Source of the DNA: Pezicula radicicola
Lineage: Eukaryota; Ascomycota; Leotiomycetes; Helotiales; Dermateaceae
Reading direction: 5' to 3'
Assembly (NCBI GenBank): GCA_003008705.1
Contig: PDUO01000047.1
Location: 338,506-402,505 of the forward strand
DNA: 64,000 nt
Shown in pieces: positions 22,068 to 34,400 of this stretch. A program made the translations under genes and the position numbers. Positions within the stretch are counted from its first letter, which is position 1; the number at the start of each line of letters is the position of its first letter. The notes under the pieces are model-generated. The model was not told where the DNA came from. It saw only the letters and a program-made list of their open reading frames with translations, and made no database searches.

Positions 22068-24330
22068 GATTGTAACGAATGTAATGGTCCGAGGACTGAT
22101 TAGTATATAGATTCTGATACAAGAGAAGATATAATGAATACTGGGAGTGAGGTGGGATATACAATTGAGAGGTTCCCCGGGAGACTTTATAAAGGGCAAT
22201 TGTAGCATATGGTCAACAAGTTATTTAAGTGACAAAACCTTCCTTGACTTTGGAATCTGCAATTAGGATTGATAATCTTGGCTCGGCGGCTGTGCCACAG
22301 TAGCTGCAACTTCCGAGTGCTAGCAGCTCTTGTCTGGCATGTCAAGGAACGTTCACGGCGCTCGACGTCACGAATTAGCAGGCGTTTATGTTTGCGGCTT
22401 CCAAGTTTAGACTTCCGCGAAGCACGTCGGCGCTATTCACCGCCAAGCTACCTGTACCCTTCGTATGGTGAGATGAGGAGCCGTCATAGCAGTCTTCTCT
22501 GTACCTGAAATGACCAAAGAGCACTTGATCTTCACGTCAAAGGTAGGAACCGCGGAAAATTAATGTTTGCGTGGGAATGACAATAAAGTTTCTTTCTGCT
22601 TGCAGACGAAGAATGTGGCTATTTTTACCAACACATTCTCAAAACTGCAGGTCAAGGCTGAGCGTTGAAAGTCGGGAGAGCGCCCTTGGTATCAAGTATG
22701 GAAATCATGAGCAAAAAGCATGAGGGTATGGCTTGACCTATTTTTGGATAGTTATATAGTAGATATTGGAGAAGAAAAACAACATCTCTTCCATTCCTAA
22801 GCTAACAGCGCCGAGAGGGTCGACTAAACCTGGGACGCGGATGACTTGTAGCAAGTACCTCTCTCTCTCTAAGATCCTAAGGGAAGTTACTGTCATTGTA
22901 ATGAGACGAAGAATGTATGTCAAGACAGAGCACCTGTTCTCGCAAGGTAGTGCTCAAGAGACTCTCCTATATCTCATGTAGATTTGGTTCTTGGGGTATT
23001 TGCCTCGACTCTTGAGCGTATTGTACAGTACTTGAGCCAGCTTGATTTGAAGCAGGGGTGTGTGATAGTAACGCAAGCAGCTACTTCGCAGGCAACCACC
23101 AAAAGCACAAGCTAGTCACCACTTGGTGCATAGAAAAGCAGGCGACTCAACGTCCTGTCCGAATCCAAAAATGCCGGTGGAAACTTTCCAAGGCAGGAGG
23201 AAAATGGAGTCAAAAGAAGTGTTGGGGCAGTTTACCAGATGTGGCTGAGATGTTTTCGTCCAGCCGAGGTGGATAGAAATTAAAGTTCAGTGGCCAGCAG
23301 CATGAGGTGAAGGGCAAGGGGCTTGGATAGGTATATGGATCCCTAAAAGGAGCCCTGAAAGGGATATGAAAGCTTTTCCTTGAGCAGGGAAATGCAAGGC
23401 CTCGCCGTCATCACTTCTACCACTCTTGTAAGCACTGCCTGCGACGAGGAGGAGGAGTTGAAGGCAGGAGACTAATCCTCTTGCGTGTCCTTGAAATTGT
23501 TTGCAGGGTTTCTTTTAGTGTTGCTTTGTGTTATGCGTACATCCAGAGCCCCTTCACAGATACTCTAGCCTATAGTAACAAAGAAGGCATTGTGGCCATC
23601 AACTCCCTAGAGCATAGATTAGCGGGTGCTTGCTGGCTGGGCTTCACCAAGGGATGTCTCTGGACATATCATCTCAGATTGTTTGTTGATGACAAGTCAC
23701 CACGAAGAAGAAGATGTGTGGTATATCCTCACCCATCCTCGGACCATTAATGACCTGTAAGTAGAAGAAAGGGTAGGGTAGGGTAGGGTAGGGTAGGGTA
23801 GGTAGAGTTGTTTTGTGAGGCGCGACGTCGATTCCGGAGAGCTTTGACTCCTCTACTCTACACGTGACTCAATGCCGTACGAGTCCAGTAGCCTCGCAGT
23901 TCTCTTTTGAAGCTGCTCAAATCCTCAGGACGATGGCGAACTTCACGCGAGCACCGCCAATCATGCGCCTAATTGTATAAATGACTTATTGCTCGAGCTG
24001 CGCATGCTTCTGCGCGAACGCTATACAATCGATACGCAAACATCACGACTATACCGCTCCACGCATCCTCGAATCCCTTTACAACGACGACGTCGCGCGA
24101 CCCCTTCGCATCGAATCTGCGCAAACGCGATACAGCCTGACGTGCATCACCGCCAGCCTGAATATCAGCTAACGGCGACCCCTCACCCACCCCAATATCA
24201 GCTCCTTGGAAACGGCGATTACCTGTCATTGCTTCGTTCCATAAATACCCTTCACCTCCTACCAGCACTGTCTGCGATCCCCATCCCTAAGAGACAATCT
24301 CAGCCTCGCCTTTCCCAGGCAGTCGCAAAC
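22068..24330. other. Intergenic region between divergent genes
   Basis: About 2.3 kb between the repeat-protein start (-) and the capping-enzyme start (+). Short open frames (for example 22269-22508, 23058-23276) carry no recognisable motif. A GGGTA tandem repeat lies at 23771-23800. The 300 bp before 24331 are relatively GC-rich and presumably hold the capping-enzyme promoter and leader. Confidence 0.45.
23771..23800 (+). repeat. (GGGTA)6 tandem repeat, potential G-quadruplex
   Basis: Six perfect GGGTA units followed by a GGTAG. Four or more GGG runs separated by two-base loops fulfil the usual rule for an intramolecular G-quadruplex. It lies about 530-560 bp upstream of the capping-enzyme start. 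Confidence 0.8.
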
Positions 24331-25640
24331 ATGTCAGGACCGTTGACCGAACTCCAAGCCCCTGGCATCAAGATTGAGGGCGGACTCTTGCAGCAGATGC
24401 GACGAGAAGTAGCTGACCTGCTTGGTCGAGGGAACAACTTGGGCTTCCCTGGTGCGCAGCCCGTCAGTTTTGCAAGGAAGCATCTGGAGGAATTAGGCAG
24501 AGAGGAGTGAGTTTGGATCCGCGCTCTACACCCCATCTGGCTCCATATGCTGACTCGGGTCGCAGCTACTTCGTCTGCGAGAAATCGGACGGAACTCGCT
24601 ATCTACTATACTTAACGGCTGGCAGCAACAACGAGGAGGTTCACTACCTGATTGACCGAAGAAACGACTACTGGTTTGTGCCTGAGAATGCATTACATTT
24701 CCCCATTCTAAATGACGAGGCGGGATATCATACAAATACTCTGGTGGATGGAGAGCTTGTCATAGACACACTGAGGAATGGACAGAAACAGCCAAAGTAC
24801 CTAGTTTTCGATTGCATGGTCTTGGATGGTAGCAGCTTGATGAATCGAACCCTAGATAAGCGGATTGCATATTTCAAAGAGCGTATATTCAACCCATACT
24901 CAATGCTGATGAAGAAATATCCCGAAGAGCTTCAATACCAGCATTTCCAGGTGGACCTGAAAAGTATGCAAGTTAGTTATGGCATTCAGATGATGTTCCA
25001 AGACATCCTCCCCAACCTACCTCACGGAAACGACGGCCTAATTTTTACCTGCCGGACAACGGACTATAAATTTGGAACGGACCATCATATTTTGAAGTGG
25101 AAGCCAGAATCAGAGAACAGTGTGGATTTCAGGCTATCGCTTGATTTCCCCCTTATTCAACCGGATGCGCAAGATAGAGCTGAAGGTATTACTGAGCCGT
25201 ATCTCGACTATGATGCGATTCCAACTTGCAATCTGTTTATTTGGGCAGGGGATGGACGTGAGAAAGACGATCCCTGGTACGCAACAATGTATCTTGAGCC
25301 ACAAGAATGGGAGAATCTGAAGGCGTTAGACGAACCCCTCAATGATCGCATTGTGGAATGTTATATGGATGCTCAGAAGCGATGGCGGTACATGCGATTT
25401 CGAGACGACAAGGCGCATGCCAATCATATCAGCACAGTGCAGAGTGTGATAGAAAGCATCACCGATCGTGTAACGGAAAAAGATTTACTAGCTGCAGCGA
25501 AAGGCATCAGGGACCAATGGAAATTAAGAGAAGCCAAGGCGAAAGCAACCGCTCAACAGGCTCAAACAAGTAATGGGGTGAAGCGAAAAGCCGAGGAGCA
25601 AAGTGGTGCGAGACCCAGTCCTGGACCACCAGGGAGGTAG
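24331..25640 (+). CDS. CEG1: mRNA capping enzyme, guanylyltransferase subunit
   Basis: Nuclear enzyme that transfers GMP from GTP to the diphosphate 5' end of nascent mRNA through a covalent lysine-GMP intermediate. Exons 24331-24506 and 24566-25640 join in frame across a 59-nt intron (GTGAGT...GCAG) giving 416 residues. Motif I is EKSDGTR with the nucleophilic lysine at about residue 65. Further family motifs include YLIDRR, DGELV, LVFDCMV, NDGLIFTCR and LKWKPE, in the usual order of the nucleotidyltransferase fold, followed by an OB-like region around EGITEPYLDYD. Length matches fungal Ceg1 proteins. The C-terminal tail is charged and low-complexity (KRKAEEQSGARPSPGPPGR). Fungi keep the RNA triphosphatase as a separate protein, so absence of that domain is expected. 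ATG 24331 opens directly into the conserved N-terminus. Confidence 0.95.
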
Positions 25641-26233
25641 AGGAGAGATCTAGAGATCTACTCCTAAGTTCGTTGTTGTTATGTTATGCAGGGCGTTGGG
25701 GGTATTGAGTGTTCACAACAATATGACAAGGACAAGGACCAGGCGCTTGTGGCGTATGGATTGGGGGGGAGGACAATTTACCTAGACTATTATTATGGTC
25801 GGCAAGCAATAGAATGAAATCATTCTTTCAAGTCATTTAAATTAACTTTGGTTTCGATACAAGTAGGTAGTCTAATGGACCATCAACCCAGCTTACTAGA
25901 ATCCGATCAACTCTACATTTCAACACAGGAATAAATTAAGCAGTATCAACATCACATTTAAACAACAAAAGATTGAAATTCGATTTTGTATTCGAGGATT
26001 ATTAAAATCTCCCCTCCCCTCTCTCACTCACTATACTCATCTAATCTTACAAAATATTTCAAATCACCACACCAATTTCCCACCAAACCCTTCTTCCCCA
26101 TATCCACCACCACTCTTCCAAATTATCTCCTTATCACACCCTATTCATTTCTCATTTCTCACTTCCCAATTTCTCAATTCTCTTAACCTTTCAATAAACC
26201 AATCAATCCTTCAAAATCAAAAGCTTTTAATTC
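25641..26233. other. Intergenic region between convergent genes
   Basis: No gene is seen. The right part (about 26010-26210) is strongly C/T-rich on the plus strand, which probably corresponds to the 3' UTR of the minus-strand wall-protein gene or to simple low-complexity sequence. Confidence 0.45.
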
Positions 26234-29143
26234 TCAAACTAGAAAAAGTAGTCCTAATTCTAGGATCCCGATTAATAAAGTTAAGGGGGTGGAGGTGTTG
26301 GTATGGTGGTGAGATTTGGCTTTTGAGGTTGTGGTTGTGGGTGGTGGTGGTGGTGGTGGTGTTGTGCTGGATGTGGATGTGGATGTGGAGAGGGGGAGGG
26401 AAGTTGTTGATTTTGTTTTGGTGTTTGGAGATGGAGTTGGTGAGTGTGGAGTTGAAGAAGAAGTACCAGTTGATGATGTAGGGAATGGAATTATGGAGAG
26501 TGTTAGTGGTGAGGTTGATGTAGATGTAGACGTATGTGAAGGAATCGTTTCGCCTGTCTTTGACCCGGGATATGGATTTGTGTTTTGAGTGGTGTTGGTG
26601 TTTGGACTGGTATTTGGACTGGTGTTTGGAATGGTGTTTGAGGGTGCAGATGGGTAGGTTAGGTATACGCTTGGGACGGTTAGGAGTGTTGAGACCGTTG
26701 AAGTTGGGGTTCGGGTTCGGGTTGGGGTTGGTGAGTTTAGAATCGAGATACTGGAGTAGATGTATGGAAGTGTACTGAAGTCGATACAAGAGAGTGGTTC
26801 GGTGCTGTCTGGGTTTAGGATTTGCGATGTGGTCGCCGTAACTGTGATTGTGGTTTCGGGGTTGCAGCTACTCGCTGTTTGCATTGGTATTGTCATTGTC
26901 ATCGTACTAGAAGAAGTCGTAGGAACAATTGTGAATCCACTTGCTTCTGTACTACCAAATGAATACCATGAGATAACGCAATCAGATACTGAGCCTGCAC
27001 ATCCACTGCTGTTTGTCATAGAATTGGATGTGGATACTCCAGCTGGACCGGCGAGACTTGTTGGATTCATTGTCATTGTCGTTGTAGATACCGTCGTATA
27101 TGCTAGATCGCTTGAAAGAGCTGATACTATGCTTGAGAGTGAGCTGGGTACTGCGGTCGTGGCTGGAATGTAAGAGGTTGAGATGGAGAGTGTGCTGGCT
27201 GGGGATTGGATTGGCGGTGGGATTTGGGAGGGTGTTGGTATTGTGGTTGTTAGGACGCTGGTGAGGGTAGGGGTCTGGATTGAAATGGGGCTTAGAAGTG
27301 TTGCAGGTGATATTGAGGTTGTTATCAAGATTGATATTGGTGCTGCTGGGCTTGTTATTGTGGTGCTTGATGTTGTTGGTAGAATTTGGGTTGAGGGCGA
27401 GGTATTTAGGCTCGTTGCAGCTGTTTGTGAATCAAAGACTGAGTCTGAAGTTGTTGAATCCGGAGTTGCGGATGAAGTGAATAGAGGTGTAGCTGAAATT
27501 TGACTCGAGGTGTGAATAAGATCCAAGGACAGTATGGAGCTTAGCATTTCGGACAATGAAGTTGATGTTGATGGTTCCAGCAGTGTCTGGGTGCTCATTG
27601 CTACCGATTTTGAAGATAGAGATGCAATCTCTGTTGAAATTGCGCCTATACTTCCAGAGATAGCAGTACTTATGGGTTGTAGCTTGCTTTCAGTAGGAGC
27701 TGGTGCTGTGAAAGGCTCGACTGTGATCAGACTCCCCAAGGCGCTGCCAAGCGAGCTCGACAGACTTCCAAGTTCTGTTGTTGATTCAATGATGAAAGTC
27801 GATGGTGTGGCATCCAAAGAGATTGGGAGTTGTGAGGATGGGAGGCTTTCAGGAGTGTTGGATATAGGACTAGGCATAGAGTTAGTTTGCCAAAGTTTTA
27901 ATTGAAACGAGAGTCCGTACCTGGCTTCTGAAGTTACAGAGACAGACATGATTGAAGTCATAATTGAAGTGCTCTGAACGACAGATGTTGACATAATCAC
28001 GCTGGTTATTGAGCTCTCAAGGAGGGATGTCAAGGTTGTTGAAGTACTCTCAGAACTTGTAGTTCCCGGTGACTCAACTTGGGGGGCCGTTGTGGTCGAA
28101 GACTCAGTCGAAGAGGTTGAGAATAGAGAAGTAGGCAAAACCTCAGACTCAGGTACTTGAAAGCTCACCGTGGAAGTGGCTGCTGGCATTGTTTGAATAT
28201 CGGAACTTGTAGCAGAACTTGCTGTAGCAGACGTGGTAGTATTGACAAATGGTAGTGAAGTGGGGACGCCTGGTATAAACAACGTTGTCGCGATAGTTGA
28301 TGTTGGTTCCTCGGCAGTAATAGTCTCCTGAGAAAAGACCACTTCAACTGTCGATGTCTCAGCAGCAACACTCTGAGTCTCGACAGAGAAAATTGTGCTG
28401 AATATATCAAATTCTCGTGGTTCCAAACGACGCTGAAGCTCTTTTCCTTTTGCGTGTGCCCAGACCCATGGTGTATGATAGTTTCCAGTGAAGAAAAGTA
28501 AAGGGAAATTGTAGCGTGTAGTTAACTTGAAACCACGGGACTTGAACTCGTCTACGTCAATGGTACGGTCCTTGCAGTAGGTCATGTATTTGGTGAAAGC
28601 CCTTCCACCCAAACCCGGCCATTCAAGTCCCTCAATTGTGTCTTCCATACAATAGACACAGTCTCGCATAGCATCTCCAATACTGTAAACCTGTTAGCAG
28701 TTGTTTAAACCCAGAGGCCAAACATAGCCCTGTGTCACTGGAAATGTCACAACAGGAAGGAAAGTCCAAAAGACTTGTGACATCATTCTCTGGTAAATGC
28801 AAGGCATCATCCAATTCCCACGGAGATGTGTCGAACGTGAATGTGTGAATGAATAAATCAATGTACATACCCCGATGAACAAAGACATGCTTTCTCCCCA
28901 GATCCTTGGCCGGTAGCACAGAACTGCGACGCTGACTGCCAGTTTTGGCACGCATAGTCTCCTGTTGTGATTTTAGCACATTAGTCAACAAGAATTGGAG
29001 ACGTGAATCTTACTCTCACACTTTTCAACGGTAGGAGGGACCATGCTGCCTTGCTCGTCGATAGCGCCACTTGTCCCCCTAGAAGCTGCAAGGCACCAGA
29101 GGCAAGCCATCAAGGCCGTGATCAGCCAAATCTTGACCCTCAT
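26234..29143 (-). CDS. GPI-anchored-type Ser/Thr-rich cell-surface protein with N-terminal Cys domain
   Basis: Three exons (29014-29143, 28871-28961, 26234-28682) join in frame to about 889 residues. The middle exon is only 91 bp. The second intron is long (188 nt) but has a GTATGT donor, a GCTAAC branch site and an ACAG acceptor. Residues 1-26 form a signal peptide. A compact domain of about 120 residues follows, with cysteines in DYACQNW, QFCATG, ACLCSSG, DCVYCMED and TYCKDR, suggesting disulfides. The rest is a long Ser/Thr/Pro-rich stalk, likely O-mannosylated. The last about 20 residues are hydrophobic (PLTLLIGILELGLLFLV), as in a GPI-attachment signal. Together this indicates a wall- or membrane-tethered surface protein. 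I do not know a function for the Cys domain; sensor or adhesion roles are speculative. Confidence 0.75.
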
Positions 29144-31481
29144 TATTGCTTCTGAGATCGGAATTGAAGTGCACAAGTATCCCAAGGTTTGAATTTAGAA
29201 GAGGTGTTGATACGTGCTCGCTTCGTGATTGATGGTCTTCGGAAATGCAGGACGTGACGCACGAAACGATGATCAAGCGTGTCAAAGACACAGAAACTAT
29301 TGTTGAGGTTCTACTTTGCGAAACGATTTGGAAGAGAAACGTCTTCAAGGATTGCTGGGTTCGTGAATTGAAAGCTCGAAGACAGATCTATGGTGTTGAT
29401 GTTGTAGATTGAAATCTGAAGTGGTGGTATTTTCGAAATGGCAAACCAATCTAATGACTTTGCTGAAGATGCTGCCGAAGATGAAAACAAAACAGACAGA
29501 AGACGGCAATTATTTTGTTCAATCTAGGATGATGGTCCACGGCTAGAACCCCGTTAGTCTCGTAAGTCTTTTAGGCTCAGTCGCTCTGTCAAAGTTCTAA
29601 CTCAGGCGACTCAGGACCGGGACAAGTGCTACGGCGTTTGTTTGTGCGATTTACCTTTGGTTAATGAGTAGATGATTAGGATTTGGAGATTGTAAGCTGG
29701 CCAAAGTGTCTTGTGTAATGACAATTACAAACGTCAAGAATTCCCAAAAAAAGTTGTATCGAGGCGCAACGAGCGTGCAGTGCGGACGGCAATTTATTTT
29801 GTGCAACCAGAGATAGGTGACTCCTACCACAGACGTATCCAGATGATTGTTGACGGAACACTACCGACGACAACACTAGCAATGAACAAGTAATTCACGA
29901 TGTGATGGGTGACTCTGGAGTTTAAGCGAGCACTGGTGCTCATCATAGAGTGAAGGGCTTGAAGAACAGACAAAGAAGAGAGTTGTTGAAAAAAAATTAG
30001 AGTCAAGAGTCTGTTGATGTGAGACCTTTAGGGCTGAGATCAAGTATCGCCTTTCTGATTTGATGAATTACACCATACCTCAGCCACAACAGACTCCTCA
30101 ACACCTTGGCTCTTTAATTCGAAGAAGACGACAACAGGGCTTCTTTTTTTCCCTTTGGGTATTTTGTAGAATTGGAAAGACAACAGGCATAATAACAGAT
30201 AGAATAAAGCTTTCCCAGGGAGTAGAGTTGTGGGATACTGGGAAACCTTCAAGTTGATCTCTGTTAGGAATTGATTAACGCAACTGCCCCGCAGAGCGAG
30301 ATAAACCCGAATTCAATGTAGTCCGATAACGAGGCGAACTAGTGAAAAGGGATGTAAGTCATTCTTTGATGCAGACACCCGTATAAGAGATTCACAATGG
30401 CGAAACTGGCTTGCGTTTGCAACTGGACAAACAGACCTTGGACATTTTGAATCGACTTTGACCTTGGCATTTCTTTAAGTCTAGATCGGATACTTTTGAA
30501 ATTATCACTACATTTGATGAAAAGACATAGTCTTAAGAATTGAGGAGAAGGTGCTACTAAGCACTCGAGAAAGCGAGAAGAGGTGTTGATCACTCATGTC
30601 GTGCCCAACTTGAGTTGTTCAGACTAAGTCAATGATCTAGGAAAGAGTGAATAAAAAGAAGATTAATAGAATGCTCAACTCGAGCCATGATTAAGAAGTG
30701 TTCTTGTTTTTGTTGAAGATTTTGGCCTCTTAGACACAAGGTAAGGTTTGATGGCCAAAGTTTGGTATATCGTAAGTAGTGCTTCGTAGCCTAATTCGTA
30801 TGGCGGCCTGGGACCCCCGGCGAAGGCAAGCGGCAGCTCTAGTCCAAAGCAAAGCAATGGCATTGTGTAACTGCTGCTGCCACTTTTCCAAGTCTTTCTC
30901 GTCATGGTTATAGTAGGTTGAGTCTGTCCGTTGCAAGAGCGTATAACTAAGGTTGAATATTAAGTCTAGATATGTACAGCATTGAGAATGGCTTACTGTG
31001 CATTGAAATGATGATTTGGCTTGCTTGTTGGTGATGCTACTAGGGGTCTATTAGTGATGCATCCTGACGACGTTGAGGTTGAAATACAGTATCGCGTCCT
31101 GAGAGAAAAAGCGGCACTCCAAGATGCATTGGCTGCTCAGCGTATTTCCAAGTCAATTACCCTGGCTTATGCTAAAACAAACAATTTATTGTCCTTATCC
31201 CAGTAATTTATAGGTAATTTTAGGGTCAAAGTACCTAGCTGGACTCGATTATGTCCAGTGAAGCGTCGCTGACAGCCACAACCTCTTGATTTGCCGCTTT
31301 AGGCGCAGCAACGCGTCGCACAACCACTTGCAAGCGCGACTAAACACCAACTCTCGTCATTATTTTAGCCAGCACCACAATCTACTTGGCACCTCCCCTT
31401 CACATCCACGACCTCAGCAATTCAACCCCGATATTACAGACGTCTTCATAAACCTCTCGCGACTGGCGAACTCGAATCATA
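29144..31481. other. Intergenic region between divergent genes
   Basis: About 2.3 kb between the starts of the wall-protein gene (-) and pds5 (+). Open frames here are short and lack motifs. The final about 200 bp before 31482 are GC-richer and contain CA-rich leader-like sequence. I see no repeats or RNA genes. Confidence 0.45.
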
Positions 31482-34400
31482 ATGGCCCCGAGGAAGGGCG
31501 CGCCCGTAGAACCTCAAATGGCCAGCCTCCAGTTCAACGAACCCCTCTCATGGCGCGCTGGGAAGCCCATTGCGACGGGCGAATTGCTTCGCAGGCTCGA
31601 TGTCCTGTCGGATGAGCTGCGTGAGATGGATCAGGAGGAGGTCGACAAGGACTCATTGACCAAGGTTGCGAAGGAACTTGCTGGCCAGAACCTACTGGGC
31701 CACAAGGATAAAGGTGTACGAGCTTTCACAGCGTGCTGTCTAGTCGACGTCTTGAAGATCTGTGCCCCCGATGCGCCATTTACGGGGACGCAGCTGAAGG
31801 TATATCGTCCTGCCATTTTCAACTTCCATTTTTTCTAATGTTATGCTGGCAGGACATTTTTACCCTTTTCATTACGTCCATCCTACCTGCTCTCTCCGAC
31901 CCTTCAAACACCTACAACACACAACATAAATATGTTCTCGTATCACTGTCCGAAGTCAAGAGCATCGTGTTGCTTATGGACATACCAAATTCCGATTCTC
32001 TAACCCTCCATCTATTTTCGTCCTTGTTCGACATAGCTTCGGGCTCGTCCAAAGCTTCGACGGGCGAGGAGATTGCGAAGGATGTGGAATACCATATGAG
32101 CCAGGTGCTGGTAACTATTGTCGACGAAGCTGCAAACCTGCCGACAGAAGTAGTGGATATAATTGTTGCCCAATTTCTACGCGCCGCGACTCCAGGAGGT
32201 GGCAAGGAGAAGAATGGCGACACGGATGAGAAGCAGTCCACCTTACTGCCAAAGGAGCTGCCAGAAGCATACAACATGGCCAAAACAATTTGCAATGCCT
32301 GCCCGGAAAAGATGGCTCGTTACATCAGCCAATACTTCAACGATGTTATTATGGACGCATCTTCAAATTCAAAGCCAAATGGCCATCGGAGAGCCAGTGA
32401 TGGCGCTGGCTCGGATGACGAAGATGCGCCAAGCGGTCCCACGGAACAAGATTTGAAGGAGTTGAATAAAGCACACAAACTGCTACGAGAACTATGGCGC
32501 GCCTCTCCTGCAGTGCTTCAAAATGTGATACCCCAATTGGAGGCTGAGTTATCAGCTGAGAGTGTCCAGCTACGTTCCTTATCAACAGAAACACTGGGCG
32601 ACATAATTTCTGGTATTGGCGCTGCAGGCCCACCTCCACTACCTACATGGGATCCAACCGTCTACCCACCCGTGAAGCTTTCCGAAGTGCCAACTTCTCC
32701 TGTTTCATCAAGCATTCTGACAACACCAATTTCGCCTCAGTCATTCTCACAAGCTCACAGTCAAGCATACCATGCATTTATCGGTAGGAAAAATGACAAA
32801 TCCTCAGTTGTACGATCTGTGTGGACGACGGCTGTTGGTAGAATATTATTGACTTCAGCTGGTGGTATTGGCCTGAGTCGGGAGGATGAGGCGTCCTTGG
32901 TCAGGGGTCTGGGCGAGAAGCTTAACGATGCAGAGGAAAGAGTAAGAATCGCTGCTGTGAAGGCCATTTCAAGCTTCAGCTTTTACGATATCATGGCCAA
33001 GATTGCTCCAAACGGAGGCGTCGGCAAGCCAGGTTCTGTACTGAACAGTCTGTCTGATCGAGTCCGAGACCGTAAGCACACAGTTCAAGTGGAGGCTATG
33101 ACAACGTTGAGCAGGATATGGTGGGTTGCGGCAGGTGAGATTGTTGAAGGCAATGATGCGGTAGTAACCGCACTAGGGGCTATTCCAACCAAGATATTTG
33201 ATGCATACTATGCGAATGACAAGCAGTTGAACGTTCTTTTGGGGCGCGTCATGTTTGAGCAGCTCATTCCTCTGGATTACCCTGCAACCAAGACCAAAGG
33301 CGCAAAGTCATCAGGGGAAAGCCAGAAAAACGGGGACAGTTCTTTTGATGCTGACAAAATCCGTACCGAACGCATTTTACTAATCGTTAAATCGCTTGAT
33401 GCCAAATCGAAGAAGGCCTTCTTTGCTCTGCAGGCGCGGCAATCGACCTTCGCACAGGTCCTTCAATCCTTTTTGAAGCAATGCGAAGCATACAATGGCG
33501 GTGTGGTGGAAGGAGACAAGAAGGAGGTGAAGAGTATACTGGACAGAGTGATCAAATGGCTTGCAGACTTCCTTCCAGACCCATCGAAGTCCATTCATGA
33601 TCTGAATAAGTACGCGAAGCTACACGACCGACGAAGTTACCAGCTCTTGAGATATGCTATGGATCCTGAGAGTGATTTCAAGACGGTCTACAAGGCTATC
33701 AAAGAATTCCGAAAACGTATGAAGTCCAGTGGGACTTCTGATGGACTGCTCGAGACCTTGGATCCCCTCATCTACTGTTCTTCCTCTCTCTTATACAATA
33801 AAAGTCACGTTCCAGCTACAATGCAGTATTCGAAGAACGACGAAATGGGACTTGGCGCCACCGCGCAGGAGGTTCTCAAAGAAATTTCAGAAAAGAATCC
33901 CCAGACATTCAAGAGTCAAGTTAAAGAAATCTGCAAACTCATTGAAGAGCAGGCTCCATCAGCAACGGATGTAAACGAACCAGGAAGTATGGAGAACCTG
34001 AAGATTTGCGCAGGATTCGCTCGAACCTCCTCCTCAGACCTTCCCCAAGACCGCAAGTTCATTTCAGCCCTGACAAACTTCGCATTATATGGTACCCCTC
34101 CTAAAGCCGCAAAATATGCTGTTCAGATCTTAATGGCAGTAAGCAACAAGAAGGAAATGCATGCAAAGGAGTTGCTGGATAAGTCCGTGTCTGGCTGGAC
34201 CTATGGAGAAGATCATTTTTTGACAAAACTCGCAACAATAAGCCAATTATCTTTGCATGACGAGTGCATAACCGAAGAGATGAGTGACGAAATCCTCGAT
34301 ATTTCCACTCAAAAGTTACTCCTCGAGGTCCGGTCGCCTGGGCAAGAGACCGACAAGAGTTGGCAGGCTGACTCTGGGGTTGACGAAGAATGTCAGGCAA

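Noticed and set aside
23771..23800. Telomere-like repeat
   Set aside because: The unit is GGGTA, not the fungal TTAGGG, and it lies within ordinary genes, so it is a simple repeat.
26316..27905. Several plus-strand open frames (Val/Gly/Glu-rich) over the wall-protein gene
   Set aside because: They are reverse-complement images of the Ser/Thr-rich stalk and have no motifs or splice structure.
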